From the NCBI GenBank assembly GCA_029990175.1, contig JARKIP010000065.1:24716501-24780500 (forward strand): 64,000 nt of DNA. The letters run 5' to 3'. Of the stretch, positions 11,501-24,619 are shown piece by piece (positions within the stretch are counted from its first letter, which is position 1; each line of letters begins with the position of its first letter). A program made the position numbers and the translations under genes. Below the pieces are notes generated by a model. It was not told the DNA's origin and did no database searches. It was given only the letters and a program-made list of their open reading frames with translations. The DNA is from Petunia secreta (lineage: Eukaryota > Streptophyta > Magnoliopsida > Solanales > Solanaceae).

Positions 11501-12256
11501 ATGAAATGAGTGGACGAACCAGAGCCTCCAATGCAAAGTTGTTTAGATTTTCTTTTAAAAGCACGTTGCCAATGCAAAGTGATTGGATTTTCTTTTAAAG
11601 CACGTTGGATAGTTGAACATTAAACAATGCTAAGATTGTAATGTTTGATTAAACTTGCAACAAATCTGGTTAAGTTAATGAGTTACAAAAGTTACACAGG
11701 CTAGGCAAAATTATAGGCCGAAACAGTTAAATTATCAATAGGCCAAAAGAAAACTATTTATTTATTTATTTGTTTTATGGAAAACTCATTTAAGTCAAAA
11801 GATCTCGAACGGGTGAAGTGCCTGTGCGATTTAATTGATTTAAGTCGGAAGATTTCGAACGGGTGAAGTGTCCGCGCGATCATATCTCAATTCGAGTTTC
11901 GCTTTGGACATGAAACATTAATAATAAATCAAAGCGTAACAAATAAAGGCAAATACAACAAACAAAATTCAAAGAGTCGAAACGCGTCAATAAAAGCAAC
12001 TGTGCTTGGCACAGGACTCGAGGATGCCTAACACCTTCCCGAGAGTCAACCGAGATCCTTATCCGGAACTCTGATGCAGACCATTTACGAGTCATAGGTG
12101 TTCTAGGTACACCACTTTGGTGACTTGGCACACCTTTAACTTGTCAAGTGGCGACTCCGAATATCTCTAAATAATTAGTGTACCTTTGAACATCGTCACA
12201 ACCTTTTTAAAAAATAATAAGTTTTTTCTCTTTTTAAGTGAAAAAGGGTCGTGACA
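8524..12256 (+). repeat. Left (5') LTR of the Tat-like element, 3733 bp
   Basis: Starts TGTAATTACC and ends GGGTCGTGACA. It matches 35073-38799 nearly throughout, with scattered substitutions and small indels, for example 'ttccttggtaca' at about 8920, absent from the right copy. It contains simple-sequence stretches and two short internal duplications near 11530-11610 and 11800-11880. Apparent reading frames within it (such as a His/Thr/Ser-rich one around 9290-9751 on the minus strand) are byproducts of GTGGTGATG-rich sequence and are not conserved as protein. Confidence 0.95.
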
Positions 12257-12259
12257 GCT

Positions 12260-12277
12260 TGGCGACTCCGCTGGGGA
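12260..12277 (+). other. Primer-binding site of the Tat-like element
   Basis: TGGCGACTCCGCTGGGGA, 3 bp after the LTR end. The TGG start pairs with the CCA end of a tRNA. This sequence type is the usual primer site of Tat/Ogre elements (tRNA-Arg by literature). It fixes the element orientation as plus strand. Confidence 0.85.
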
Positions 12278-13902
12278 TGAAAGTAAAAACTGAGAGTCTC
12301 AGGCTTTAAACCTTGTCGCTTTCGGCATTTGAATATTGTTTTTATATGTTGCATTGAATGTTACTGCTTTGATATGTTTGAACTGTATATACACAACTGT
12401 CTTCTCTCGTACACCTTTGAGTTTTATGGAACACTGCACACATGCACGCTAGTTTCGCTTCGGCGTCTGGAATTTCTGTCGTATCTCAGGACACAAAAAG
12501 TTAATCCTTCTTAGGAGGAGGTGCGTTGGGTTAGGCCGTTAGACGTTGTCGACCGGTACCCCCGAGGCACTTCCAAATTGCTGAACCACTAGATCATAAA
12601 CCCAATGAGTCACCTAGAGTTGAACCTGTGCTTTTGTCTAGGCCGATTTATCTGCATGTCATTAGACTTAGTGAGGTGCGGTACACCGGTACCGCACTTG
12701 TCTAGGCTGACTCCCTCGTGTCAGGATGGGCCCGCGTCCCCAAAAGACACATCATGAGCATATAATGTGTTGCATTTGTTCTAGTCTAAGGGTTGTTATG
12801 CTGACCGATCACCGAGGGACGAGAGCCAAATTTTGAAAAAAAAAAGAAGTGAAAATGATAGAAAAATTGGGTTTAGTCCCGTGTCTCGAAATATTTTTGT
12901 TTAGTTGTCCTTTTATGCCGTTATAATGGTGAAAAATTTTCAAAATTTTTTTAGTCTCATTTTACGTCCGGGCTTGGTTCCAAGTGTTAGAAAATAATGT
13001 GTCATAGTTTTGCGCCGTTACAATGGCGAAATTTTGGGACTCTTTTGTGTTGAGTTTGTATCTAAGTCAAGTTCATATTTTGAAATTAATTTATCGGGGT
13101 TTTACGCCGTCATAATGGCCAATTTTAGAAATCAATTTTGCGTCTAATTTGTGTAATATTTTGTGTCGTCCTAATTGCCAGATTTTGTAAATACTCTAAA
13201 GATTCTTTCTCAAATTAGATCAAAGAGTTTGTTTCGAACAAAAAAACAAAACAAAAAAGAAAAAGAAAATTGTGTCCGTCTTTGTGTTGCCGTAATGTCC
13301 GATTTCGGAGTCACCTTTCGGATAAGAAAAATAGTTTGTTTCATAATCTGTTCTTAAGTTCTGTTTCAAATCTCCGGTTGAGTCTTAATGTAAAAAAAAA
13401 ATATTTATTTCAGGGTCCCACTTTATTTGTTTTGTTTAAGGTCAAGTTAGGGTGCATACGATAAATTGAAATTAGTTAAGTTGTATTTTGCGTTGATCTT
13501 GGTAGAATAATTTGACTCCGCTAAAAAGTCGAGTCTCATTATTTTCACCGTCCAGTGTACCCGCCCAATGTGTCAGTTTGTATATATCTTTGACTCGTGC
13601 ATCATGTCAAGCACTTTTATTTTGAGTCGGTCTAGTGTCATAGTTTAAATTTGTCTATTACTTTGATGTAAGGGATATTCGAAAAAAAAAAAGAGAAACT
13701 CCAAGCTCGTCTTTATTTTAAATTACGTGCCAGTTACAATTTTGTTCTGATTTTGCTCAAGGCACGTTGTAATCTTTTGGGGATACGATCGGTACACTCG
13801 GCTTACGCCGTCAACCGTTTCGGGATGACGCATAACAAACCCTAGGCTTGCAATATGTGCTTCTTTTGTGCTAAGCCGGTTTGTTTGCATTAGCTTTGGA
13901 AT
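12278..13902 (+). other. Untranslated leader of the Tat-like element
   Basis: About 1.6 kb with no credible frame. It contains a perfect 8-bp hairpin at 12676-12697. It also has a set of degenerate repeats at about 12910-13330 built on 'gccgttataatggcgaaattttg' variants (near 12915, 13012, 13105 and 13285). Long structured leaders are usual in this lineage. Confidence 0.6.
12676..12697 (+). other. Perfect hairpin in the Tat-like leader
   Basis: Stem GTGCGGTA (12676-12683) pairs with TACCGCAC (12690-12697) across loop CACCGG. A hairpin with a nearly identical stem core, TGCGGTAG/CTACCGCA, occurs near the 3' end of the same element at 34859-34880. Function unknown; a packaging, dimerisation or replication signal is conceivable. 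Confidence 0.6.
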
Positions 13903-15260
13903 TTGGAGATTTGGTACGGAATTCTGGCATCATTCCACACATACACAACAGGATCAAAGGAACCCGTTACCATGTCGTTTGATAAGGGAAATTCTGAGAT
14001 CGGCGTCCAAGAACTTCTGGTGCTGGAAAACAAGAGGTTGACTGAAGAGATCAAAAATCTGAAACAATTGCCGGCTGATATGTATATCGCCATGAACACG
14101 GGACAAGCTTGTTCTACCATGCCAGTTAGTCTTCTAGGACATGCCTCGACTGTCTTACATTAGGCGCAAGGCCCTACAGCTGAGGACCTGCAGTATTCTC
14201 CCGACTCTCCCTACTATAGCACAACAGATGTTAAGATAACCTCCCAGTGTGTCCTCCGGAACCACCACCTCCGCCCAAACAGACGTGTGCTTCACCCCTG
14301 GTCTCTGTTCCACCATTCACAGGCTTGGTTAGGACGGAGAGTCTTGGGAAGAAAGATGAAAGAGAACGAGGTCCAGGAAGGAGGGATGAGGAACGGTACA
14401 AACGGCTCCACTCACGCCCTCGAGCCTCACAGAAGCATCATTCGCAACATTACCCTTTACAAGATACAAAACATTTCATTCCTCCGCTCCAAAAAGCGCG
14501 ACCATATGCTCCAAAATTTGTATATCGGCAATGGACCGCGCCAAAACCCGAATACAAGAAGGCGCGAGAAGAGAAAAAGAGAAAGCTCACGCCAATCGGG
14601 AAATCTTACACTAGTGTTTTCGAGAAGTTGTAGGCTTTGGATATGTTGAGGCCGATCTATGGGAATATGCATCCCACGGGAAAGGTTGATTATTCCCGCC
14701 GATGTGCTTACTATTCGGGCGCACCTGGGCATGACACAAAAGATTGCCACTATCTCAAAAGGGCAATTCAGGTCTTGATAGATGATGGTCAGGTCCAAGT
14801 CGAGGGCTCAGATGCCCCAAAAATCAACCAAAACTCTTTGTCAGTCCATGATGATGTGCATATGGTGAGTATGGTGAGAGCTGAATCTACAATGCCGATA
14901 GTATCTGTTGGTGATATGTCAGTTGGGGCCAACAATACGTTTGTGACAGTGAACTGTGTTTCCGAAATTGTGCCAGGGGTGGCAGACAGACTAAGTGGTG
15001 AAGAAATGAAGAAGACGAACATGTCTCTCGAGAAGCCAATTCCAAATCTTACTTGGTCATTCATCAGTCCCAAAGAAGTGAAGTCTACCCTGATGGGACT
15101 TGGAGAAAATAAGGAAAAGAAGAAGAAAATGCTGGATTCAGAGAGTTTCTTTGGTACCAGCATGGTCATCTTGGTGAAGGGCTCAACAATGCATGAAAAG
15201 CAGGAAACTGGCCCTGACTTTCAATTGAGTGACTGTGAATGTTGTAGCTTGTTTTGCTAA
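13903..15260 (+). pseudogene. Decayed gag of the Tat-like element
   Basis: The likely start is the ATG at 13972. A coiled-coil-like segment (LLVLENKRLTEEIKNLK) reads to a stop near 14163. After a frameshift the frame from 14247 continues through a basic region (PKPEYKKAREEKKRK) to a TAG at 14631. It then resumes in the same frame with 'LDMLRPIYGN' and the lineage-typical 'CAYYSGAPGHDTKDC' zinc-knuckle-like motif and 'LIDDGQVQ' (about 14700-14800), ending at 15260. The C-terminal motif is the signature of Tat/Ogre Gag. Most of the capsid-coding part is missing. At least one frameshift and one stop make it non-functional. Confidence 0.8.
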
Positions 15261-15801
15261 TCTTTCTGTGTACTTGGTTATTCAAGGGTTGTAACCCGAG
15301 TGCATTATTTTGCTTGTTTTGTTTGTTCAAACCCTTATATCTCTAATTCAATGAAAGAGAGATCCATCTCGTTCTAACATTCGGTCTTTTATGTTTCCTG
15401 TTCTTAGTTTTCTGTTTTATGTTTTGTCGGCCTTAATAACATGACATGCGTGCGGAACTTACGTCTTGATCTAAAAACACGCTCTGACATTGTGAGCTAT
15501 CTGAGTAGTGAGGGATAAAAGAGGGAGTGAATTAAGTTGAGAATTAATCAATAGTCATCTGATAAGGGAGATCAGTGAGAAGTTCAAAATCGTGCACGGT
15601 CGCTTCGACCGAATTTGAAATACCAGTTTTGAGAACCATCATTCAAGCAGAAGTCGAGGACGCGTGTGGATCAATCCAGGTCAATTCATTGAATCATTAT
15701 TTGTGTGAGGCATTCTCGGGTCGGGATGACGAACGGCTTTCGTTTCTTCTACCCAAACACTATATCCTTTGCCAGCCTTTTTGTTGTTTTCTTTGGCCTA
15801 C
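15261..15801 (+). other. Tat-like internal non-coding sequence, left of the Athila insertion
   Basis: No supported coding sequence. It ends with CCTAC (15797-15801), the left copy of the Athila target-site duplication. The same interrupted region resumes at 31814. Confidence 0.7.
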
Positions 15802-17088
15802 TGTTGCTCCAAACGCACACGCAAGTATACACGGTCGATCAAGTAATAAAGTGATAAGAAAGTATCGTTCCCACGAGGACTATTGATTAACTATTAACTA
15901 GACAAACTTCAATTCATGTATTGTTCAAGAGAGTTTAACCAGATTTCAAGTTGTGTTTAATTAACTAATTAACTAAAAGTAATAGAAGTAAATAGAATGC
16001 AAGACAATTCAAGAGTTCTAGATATCAGTGAGAGGGAATATTCCAGGATTATGGGACGATCACCAATCCAGTTGCACTCATCCGCTAATTGAATTAATTT
16101 TACTTATCTGAGTTGCTAATCACAGGGTTGATTATACTCACAGAGCTCATTCGATACCCTGCTCGTCTATTCAAGCCAACCTAACGCCTATATGTCTATG
16201 GAATTAGAATTAACAAGAATGCATGTGTTTTTCCTGTAAACTGATTAAGCGTGACTGTTAAGTACATTTCTATCCTAACCGCGAAACCATTCCCTGATGC
16301 CCGGGTTCAAGAACACACTTTATTTAATTCTATTGCAACCTACGGTTCCCACTTTCGAGTTCAACCTTAGGTTCATGGGTAATACTTAACATCTGGCCAG
16401 GAAATTAAGTAATTCAGAGCAGAATTAAATAAACAACTCAATCTGATAAATTTAATATAATTCAACCAACTTCAGAGTACAACTTTCATGGTTAACCCAT
16501 AACTTCATAGACAAGTTAGCTTTCTCACAAATTAATCTAGAATTCATGAAACAATAAAGAGGGAAGAAGAATTACAACTCAATTGATGAATCTTGGTTCT
16601 CTAGCCTCTACTATGGTTCTTGCCTCCAAAAATACGTAATAGAATGTCTAATAATCTGTTTTTCCGCGTTTAATACGGAATAATAGGAGTACTACACGCC
16701 CTAGGCTAGTCCAAGCTCGGGTAGGAAAGTCCCAGTCGTACAGCAGCCCATACAATGTAAGAATCCTTGTATGCCCCAATTCTCAGGTCTCACAGCTTCT
16801 CATACAATGTACGCCTGTTGTAAGGCTCATACAATGAGCTTACAAAGCTCCTAGTCCGCTGATTTTTACACTCAAAGTCTTCATTTTTCTACTTCAATCT
16901 TTGACTTCGAACTTCTCCACAAAATATAGCCATTTAGCTCCAAATTCCACCAATTCGTACCTAAACCATTCAAACACACCAAGTTAAAATCATGTCACAA
17001 ATTAGCATTGTTGGGCATGTATTGCTATGAAAACCATCTAAGAGTGTTAAATACAATTGCTAAAACTATAGGAAATATGCCCAGATCA
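15802..17088 (-). repeat. 3' LTR of Athila (left), 1287 bp
   Basis: On the minus strand it starts TGATCTGGGCATATT and ends AGCAACA. It matches 30497-31808 closely. The main difference is a segment of about 22 bp near 31200-31225, present only in the right LTR. It is preceded on the minus strand by the purine-rich tract AAGTGTGGGGTGT (17089-17101). Confidence 0.95.
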
Positions 17089-17101
17089 ACACCCCACACT
17101 T
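17089..17101 (-). other. Polypurine tract of Athila
   Basis: Minus-strand AAGTGTGGGGTGT directly abuts the 3' LTR start. Position and purine richness identify it as the plus-strand primer of reverse transcription. Confidence 0.75.
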
Positions 17102-18953
17102 AGCTTTTGTTCGTCCCCGAACAAATAAACCCAACACACTTGTACTCAAGGACCTCAATTACCCAACTCAAAAATTTTAAGGAGGCGCACCTATGAAATA
17201 GGTTGATACCAACAATTAGCCACTAAACATACAAGCACAACTCCCCATATTTGCACACCACACATTTAGAAAACAAGGATTATCAAGCAGTCAAGTAGCA
17301 ACAACCAAGCCTCAAGAAACGACTCTTTACACCAACTTACTCACGACATGTCCACTCGCTCAAGATTAGGGCCTAATAAAAGCTCCAACTCTCATAATTC
17401 ATGTGCCCTCACCAATCAAAGTCTAGTCCCAAGCACACACAAATATATCAACTGAATTATAAGGGACTTTCAAGATAGGAAGAATACGCTCACACTCAAA
17501 AAGAATCTCAAGTGCCACACAATGGTACCATAGGCTTGTCCGTAGTGTGGGGCTCCACTAATGTAGGCTTGCTCCTATTCGGGATTAACTAGGACTTTAA
17601 GGATTGTAATGTAGGCCAAAGGACGGGTAATGGTTAAATGACTACCTCCCTAAGCACTTTAATACATCACTTCCACTTTTATAGCTCAACTCTTCACAGA
17701 AACAACCGAGCTACCATCCGAACATCAACTCAAACACTTCCCTCCCTTTAAGTATTTTTTTTTTCAATGCGCACAACACTAGCAAGGATTGAGAATTTTT
17801 TTTTTCTTTGCTTTCTTTTAATTTTTTTTTTCACTTTTTTTTTTCCAACATTTGTCACTTTTTCCTCAACCTTGCCAATGTACTTTTTCTTCAAAAAAGA
17901 CCATCATAAATTTATTCTTATTGACTCCACTCAAAAGCCATCAATTTCCACCAACCACAACTCCACTAACAACAATCTTTTCAATTAAAGTGCTCTAAGG
18001 AGTACGGGTTCAAAAAGAAGGTAATTAAGAACACAGAAAATAGGCTTGTAATGTGGGTGTCAACAAAAAAAAAACTAATAGGCTCAAAAAGGATTATAAG
18101 GGATATATATGAACGGGTAGGCTAATCAAGGCTGCAAAAGAAAGGGTTTATTAAAGAAGGCCTGTATCATCTCCCGACTAAAGCAAACCTAGGATTTCGC
18201 TTTGAACACACGCGGGGAAAGTTCTAGACCAATAATTTCAAGCACGAGAATAAAGAAAAGCACCTCACCACTCATGGCACATGAACTACTCAAGGCGAAA
18301 CAATTCCAACACCTAATAAAAACAAGCGAGACAAGTCATGCTATTCAGTCAGCACTCAGAGTCAGAAACCTGAGCCGAGGAGTCACTAACAAGAATGACT
18401 ATCAATCCAATATATAACTCACACAAAAGTCTTTAGGGAAGTTCAACTCGCATGTAAAGGACTAAATATGTCAGTATCAAACAATTCACAGAGAAGACAC
18501 AGGTCCTTACCACATAGCTACTCCTATTTCCTAATTTTTTTGTATTTTAAATATCTATTTTTTTTCATTTTTATCTAAAAACACCCGGTTCAAAACAAAA
18601 GGCATCCTCGGGAAAGAACCGTGGCTTGAAGAAAACCCAAGGATTATGCCACTAAACTAAAAAATTAAATGCAGTAAAAATATACAAGTACAAATCATGA
18701 TACCCCACCCCACACTTAAAATAGTGCATGGTCCCCACTGCACAAGTACAAAAATAATAACAAGAGTGGGTATCAAGAAAGCTCCCTCAAACTGCAGAGT
18801 CTGGAGGTGTGGCAGACCGGTCTGAATCCGCGGTCTGAACAGTGGAGTGGTCTAACAATTTCGTGCCAGCTGCATCCATTGCATCAATCAGTGACCCCTC
18901 CATAATAGTGGCAGTAGCCGAAGCAGGCTCTGCAACAGTGCCATCAGTAGCAC
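17102..18953 (-). other. Athila 3' non-coding region
   Basis: Between the extra ORF and the polypurine tract. Long T-rich and A-rich tracts (17755-17830, 18530-18570) and no coding sequence that I can support. Consistent with the 3' UTR of an Athila element. Confidence 0.65.
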
Positions 18954-20422
18954 TCAAATCCACAACCTCGTAACTGGACCCTGCATCAGTCTGGATGCCA
19001 ATGAACGCGTCACTCTGGTACTCTGTATGGAAGAAAAGAACTCTGAAAGCCTGCTCATCAGTGCTTCATCACGGGCCTCTATCTGACGAAGCAACAATCT
19101 ATCTCGAGCTTCTTGTTCCTCTCTCAACATGGCCAGTGCAGCCTCTTGCCCCTGCCTCAACTTGGCCAACTCGGCCTCAATTCGCTCAGGCAATGTTCTT
19201 TTATCAACCTTCACCGCCTTAGGATCATGGACCGCGGTGATATCCTGCACGGGTGGAGTATCTGTATCCATCACATCAGCTGTGTACCTCGGAACCTTAT
19301 GCTTACGCATGATAGCTGACAAAGTGTGTGCATAATAGAGCCCCCATTGCATGTTTTGTCGTGTCCGAACCATCTGCTCCCGCATCAGCTCTCCCAAATT
19401 AAGACTTATACCAGTCATCAAAGCATAAACAAGCAACACCCTAGCCTGGATCACATTGGTCTGCGGATCAGCTTGCATAATCCTATTATAAATCTAATTC
19501 AACCAAGCCTTCGCTTCCTTGACCATCAACCTGTTTGGTAGTGCACTATAGGGTGTACGGTTGTTGGGGACCCATTCTGCTATCTCTGATTCTTCACATA
19601 GCACCTTAACAATATCATCAAAGTCGGGCTCAGCTACAAAATTTTTGAAATCTGTCATATCAACATCTGGAGCACCGTAGAACCTATTTATAGCACGGGG
19701 TGATATGTCCACTTCTCTCCCTCTGATCCAGACTACATCACTCTGTTTATGGTCCCAGTTGGCATAAAGTTCACGAACTGCTGTTATATTAGCGGGACCT
19801 TTTGGCCCTTTCATGAATGTTTCCCAATTTCTTTCTTTCAACTTGCGAACAATAGCAGGACAATCTATATCACATGCTGGAATATTCAAAGCTCTCTTCG
19901 GCTTGTGTTGTTTCGTGCATAGCCAGTTGTATGCCTTGTAGGCATCCTCGCTCACAAAGGTGCCCTCCCAAAGAGACCGTTCAATAGGGATACTCGTGGA
20001 TGGCAGGTTTTCAGGCAAGGGAATCGTAATGTGCTCTTCTTCAGCATCACAATCAACCTGGATATATTGTCCTGCACTATTAATTCCTTCCCTTTTCCTT
20101 GAATTACCCTTCTCTTCTTAGCCGGTGGTTTAGAAGTACCACCCTCACGGATTACCACTGGTTTTTCTATCAAACTTGCGCCTTTTCTGTTACCCGGGGC
20201 TGTCTGAGGAAAAGAAGTGGCCTGAACACTTGGAGCCGACCTCCTTCTTGCTAATGGTATGACCTCAGGATCATCATTCTCCTCCTCCACTTCCTGGGCA
20301 GGCTTGTCCTGTCTCCTCTTTGAGCGTTGCTCTCGTTTAGCGTTGCCCTCTGTTGGATTCCTTGGTGGTTGGCCCCCGCTTCCACCTCCACCGCTCTTAG
20401 ATGCTTGGGTTGAAATTACCAT
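18954..20422 (-). pseudogene. Athila extra ORF downstream of pol (plant-transposon-protein domain)
   Basis: Most likely starts at the ATG at 20422, just after 'TTTTTCTTTGTGTGCAG', which looks like a splice acceptor. The first part (to about 19955) is Gly/Ser/Arg-rich with basic PPAKKRR. After a frameshift near 20000 the next frame (20018-19494) holds a domain with 'LWEGTFVSEDAYKAYNWL' and 'PRAINRFYGAPDVD', typical of the putative plant transposon protein found in Athila third ORFs. An in-frame TAG at 19494-19496 follows, then the same frame continues (19478-18954) with a charged coiled-coil region rich in Glu/Arg. Athila ORFs in this position are often called env-like. I see no convincing signal peptide or fusion peptide. 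Non-functional as it stands. Confidence 0.75.
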
Positions 20423-21976
20423 TGTGTAATGAAAGTACTGCACACAAAGAAAAACAATTAAAATCAGCCATGGAATTCAACCAATTTCATCAAGATAGCT
20501 AAAAACTAGTCCGTTCAAGCTTTGTTTCACTTTTATTTTTCACATTGGTGTGCACCCCACACTTAAATTCAAGTGTACTTCACTTTTAAAAATATTAAGC
20601 TCATTGTAAACTCATTATATCATTGGCGAGGTAATCAGACTTCCCTCAATGTGCATCGCTTTGTTTGAAATCATTCTCGAACGGGTTTCTTACACCCCAC
20701 ACTTATGCTATTCTTCATCACAAAAACATAGAGAAATATTCAATTAAGAAAATCAATCAAGGCAGCCCCTGAATTGCACAACATGGCAGCGACTCGCACG
20801 ACGAGTGCTTGTGACGTGCAATGAGTCTCGCTCAAGTTAAAGTGCCTTAAACGCTGCCCCAAAGCCATAATTCTAACCAATATACGTTCAACTTATGCCC
20901 CATAACTGATTCGGTTACTCAGACTTGGCTGAATGCTTTAAATTTTCATTGGGGAATTTCATCGAACACCATATGTGCGGAAAACTGGACAGCTTGTGTG
21001 CAAGCTATTCGATTGTATTTCGGCCTCCCAACTCCGGGAGCTTTCATGTAATACTCATCATGGTGCATCCCCGCACCCCCCACAACAGATACCAAGCAAA
21101 AACTATTCAGTTTACACCATATCATTATCATGAAACTTGAAGTTAAACTATGCCTAAAGGAGACAGGGGTGGGGAAGAAAAACTGCTCGCAGCAGTACTA
21201 AGGGCGATTGGCACGCCCTAGGGGAGAGAGAAAAGCCGAGGGAGAAGAAATCATACCTGGGATTTTTCAAGAGAAGCAGCGTTATTGTGAAGGAGAGAAG
21301 CGTGTTCTGTTGTTAAGTTGTCTGCTTTTGTTTTCTTTCAGCGTGTTTTTTTTCTTTCTGTTATAGAGCAGAGTGTTGTGTTGTGAGGTGTGTGTGCATA
21401 TGTCTTAAAACCAAAAAGAAGTATGTCTTACAATATCCTTACAATCCATGTAGTCCACTGATTTTTGAAGAGTGGACTTGAACTTGGAGAGTCAATTTTT
21501 CATACAATATCCTTACAATTCCCTCACTCCACTGATTTTTTAAAGTGCCCTGCGCTATAGGCCTTACAACAGGTCTTACAATGTAAGACTTGTTGTAGGA
21601 GCCTGAACTCTGCTCCTTTCCTGCATATTTTTGCTTACTCCACAATGCTTAATTCTCCATATTCCCATGCTCATTCCCTGCCATAACACACTTAAACAAA
21701 CAATTAATTCCAAGAATTAAATCCTTTTTGTATTTTTCTTTTTGTATTTTTTTTTGTTTTTTTTATATAAAACTAACTAACTAAGTAATTACCAAAAACG
21801 ATAAACCATGGGTTGCCTCCCATGAAGCGCTTGATTTAACGTCGCGGCACGACGATTACACCCCTCTTTCAAGGGTCAACCAAAGAAATGGAGGATTTAA
21901 GCCTATCGACTTCACCTCCCCAATATCGCTTCACTCTTTGCCCATTCACTAGAAACGACTTGTCCGAGTCTGGGGC
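20423..21976 (-). other. Athila region between pol and the extra ORF
   Basis: No independent gene. The first about 110 bases below 21976 still encode the C-terminal tail of integrase after the TGA at 21977 ('SDKSFLVNGQRVKRYWGG', to about 21860). The rest is non-coding, with a T-rich tract at 21730-21765 and a candidate intron 3' end at 20423-20445. Confidence 0.65.
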
Positions 21977-24619
21977 TCACAGTACAATCGCTCCATGAGG
22001 CATAACCTTAACGATTTCAAACGGGCCAGACCACCTCGACTTGAGCTTACCAGGGAAAATCTTCAACCTGGAGTTAAATAAAAGAACTAGTTGGCCCGGC
22101 TCAAAGTGACGGTGCTGGATGCGCTTGTCATGCCACCGCTTAGTTTTCTCTTTATATAACTTGGCATTTTCATAAGCGTGCAACCTAAACTCGTCAAGTT
22201 CATTGAGTTGCAATAATCTCTTCTCACCCGCCAAGCCCATATCAAAATTTAGCTTCTTTATCGCCCAATAGGCCTTGTGCTCAAGCTCGACTGGCAAGTG
22301 GCACACTTTCCCATACACCAGCTTGTATGGTGAAGTCCCAATTGGAGTCTTATAAGCTGTCCTATATGCCCAGAGTGCATCATCGAGCTTGGTAGCCCAA
22401 TCCTTCCTATTCGCACTGACAGTTTTCTCAAGAATTTGCTTCACCTCTCTATTTGATACCTCAGCCTGCCCCCTAGTTTGCGGATGATAGGCGGTGGCGA
22501 CCTTATGCTTAACCCCGTATTTAGCTAGAAGGTTGTTTAACAACTTATTACAGAAGTGTGTACCTTCATCGCTAATCAAAGCCCGCGGAGTTCCGAACCT
22601 GGTGAAAATGTTCTTCTTGACGAAACTCACCACCACCTTCGCGTCATTAGTAGGAAGAGCAACAGCCTCTACCCATTTAGACACGTAATCCACTGCCAGT
22701 AAAATATACTTGTGACCATTCGACGAGGGGAAGGGACCCATGAAGTCGATCCCCCACACATAAAAAATCTCCACCTCTAGAATGCCTTGTAGAGGCATCT
22801 CTTGCTTCCTGGTGATTGTGCCGGTCCTTTGACACCGATCACACTTCTTTACAAAAGCGTGAGCATCTTTGAGCAGTGTCGGCCAATAGAAACCAGACTG
22901 AAGTACTTTGGCGGCTGTTCTATCACCACCATGATGACCCCCATAAGGAGATGCATGGCACTCTTGCAGAACAGCCTCTGTCTCTTCCTCAGGAATGCAT
23001 CTTCTCACCAACTGATCTGCACACACTTTAAACAAAAACGGCTCATCCCAAACATAAAATCTCACGTCATGAAAGAACCGACGCTTACCTTCTGCAGTCA
23101 GATGTGGTGGCACTGCCTCACTTACCAAATAGTTGACATAATCAGCATACCATGGGTCCGAGTGATTGGTGATGGCAAAAAGTTGCTCATCCGGGAAGGT
23201 TTCTCTGATCAACCCTCCCTCATCCACATGTTTGTGGTTCTCCAACCTAGATAGGTGGTCAGCTACTTGATTTTCCGTTCCCTTACGGTCTCGGACTTCC
23301 AAGTCAAATTCCTGCAGCAACAACACCCAACGAATTAGTCGAGGCTTAGCATCCTTTTTATCAATTAAATACCTGATTGCTGCGTGGTCTGTGTAGACAA
23401 TAACTTCTGTTCCAACCAAGTATGCCCGAAACTTATCAAAGGCATACACTACTGCCAGCAACTCTTTTTCAGTGACTGTGTAATTCAATTGGGCAGGATT
23501 AAGAGTTTTGCTGGCATAGTAAATGGAATGGAACACCTTGTTCCTCCTTTGCCCCAGGACTGCACCAATAGCGACATCGCTAGCATCACACATTAATTGA
23601 AATGGTGCAGTCCAATCAGGAGCCACTATTATTGGCGCAGATACCAATTTCTCTTTTAGTTCATTGAAGGCCCTCAGACAGGCCTCATCGAACACAAATG
23701 CTGCTTCTTTCTCAAGTAACCTGCACAAAGGAGTAGAAATCTTAGAAAAATCTTTAATAAACCTCCTATAGAAGCCAGCATGTCCAAGAAAACTTCGGAC
23801 TCCCTTCACAGACGTGGGTGGGGGTAATTTTTCAACCGCCTCCACCTTTGCCTTGTCAACCTCAATTCCAGCACTGGACACCTTGTGTCCCAAAACTATA
23901 CCTTCACGAACCATGAAATGGCACTTTTCCCAGTTTAAAACAAGGTTAGTTTCTTCACATCTAGCAAGCACTAGACCAAGGTTAGTTAGGCAAGCATCAA
24001 AAGAAGATCCGAAGACAGAAAAGTCATCCATGAACACTTCGACAAACTTTTCCACCATATCAGTGAAAATAGCCATCATACACCTTTGAAAAGTCTCAGG
24101 TGCATTATATAGCCCGAACGGCATCCTCCTATAGGCATAGGTACCGTAAGGGCATGTAAAAGTAGTTTTCTCCTGGTCTTCGGGAGCAATCCATATTTGG
24201 TTGTAGCCAGAGTAACCATCAAGGAAACAGTAATACTCTTTGCCAGCTAACCTATCTAACATCTGATCAATAAAGGGAAGGGGAAAGTGATCCTTTCGAG
24301 TGGCTTTATTCAATTTTCGATAATCAATGCACACCCTCCACCCCGTAACAGCTCTTGTGGGGATAAGTTCATTATTCTCATTTTGCACCACTGTCATCCC
24401 TCCATTTTTAGGGACACATTGCACTGGACTTACCCACTTGCTGTCAGAGATAGGAAAAATTATACCTGCATCTAACCATTTGATCACCTCTTTCTTTACC
24501 ACGTCTTTCATGATTGGATTGAGGCGACGCTGATGCTCCACACTTGGCTTGTATCCGTCCTCCATAAAGATCTTGTGTATGCAGAAATCCGGGCTTATTC
24601 CCTTGATATCAGCTATGGT
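21977..24619 (-). pseudogene. Athila pol: reverse transcriptase, RNase H and integrase
   Basis: The open stretch from the ATG at 24565 encodes 862 residues and continues the same frame as the upstream protease segment, separated only by a TAG at 24620. Reverse transcriptase: WVSPVQCVPK, FPLPFIDQMLD, then the catalytic FMDD (about 178-181), the form usual for Athila. RNase H: DASDVAIGAVLGQ and TDHAAIRYL with the QVADHLSRL end. Integrase: an HHCC zinc motif around 'CDRCQR', then the DDE core with GIDFMGPFP, LISDEGTHFCN and 'GQAEVSNREVKQ', and the KRWHDKRI C-terminal part. A TGA at 21977 cuts the tail by some 35 residues. All catalytic residues appear to be present, but the upstream stops prevent a full polyprotein. 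Confidence 0.93.
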
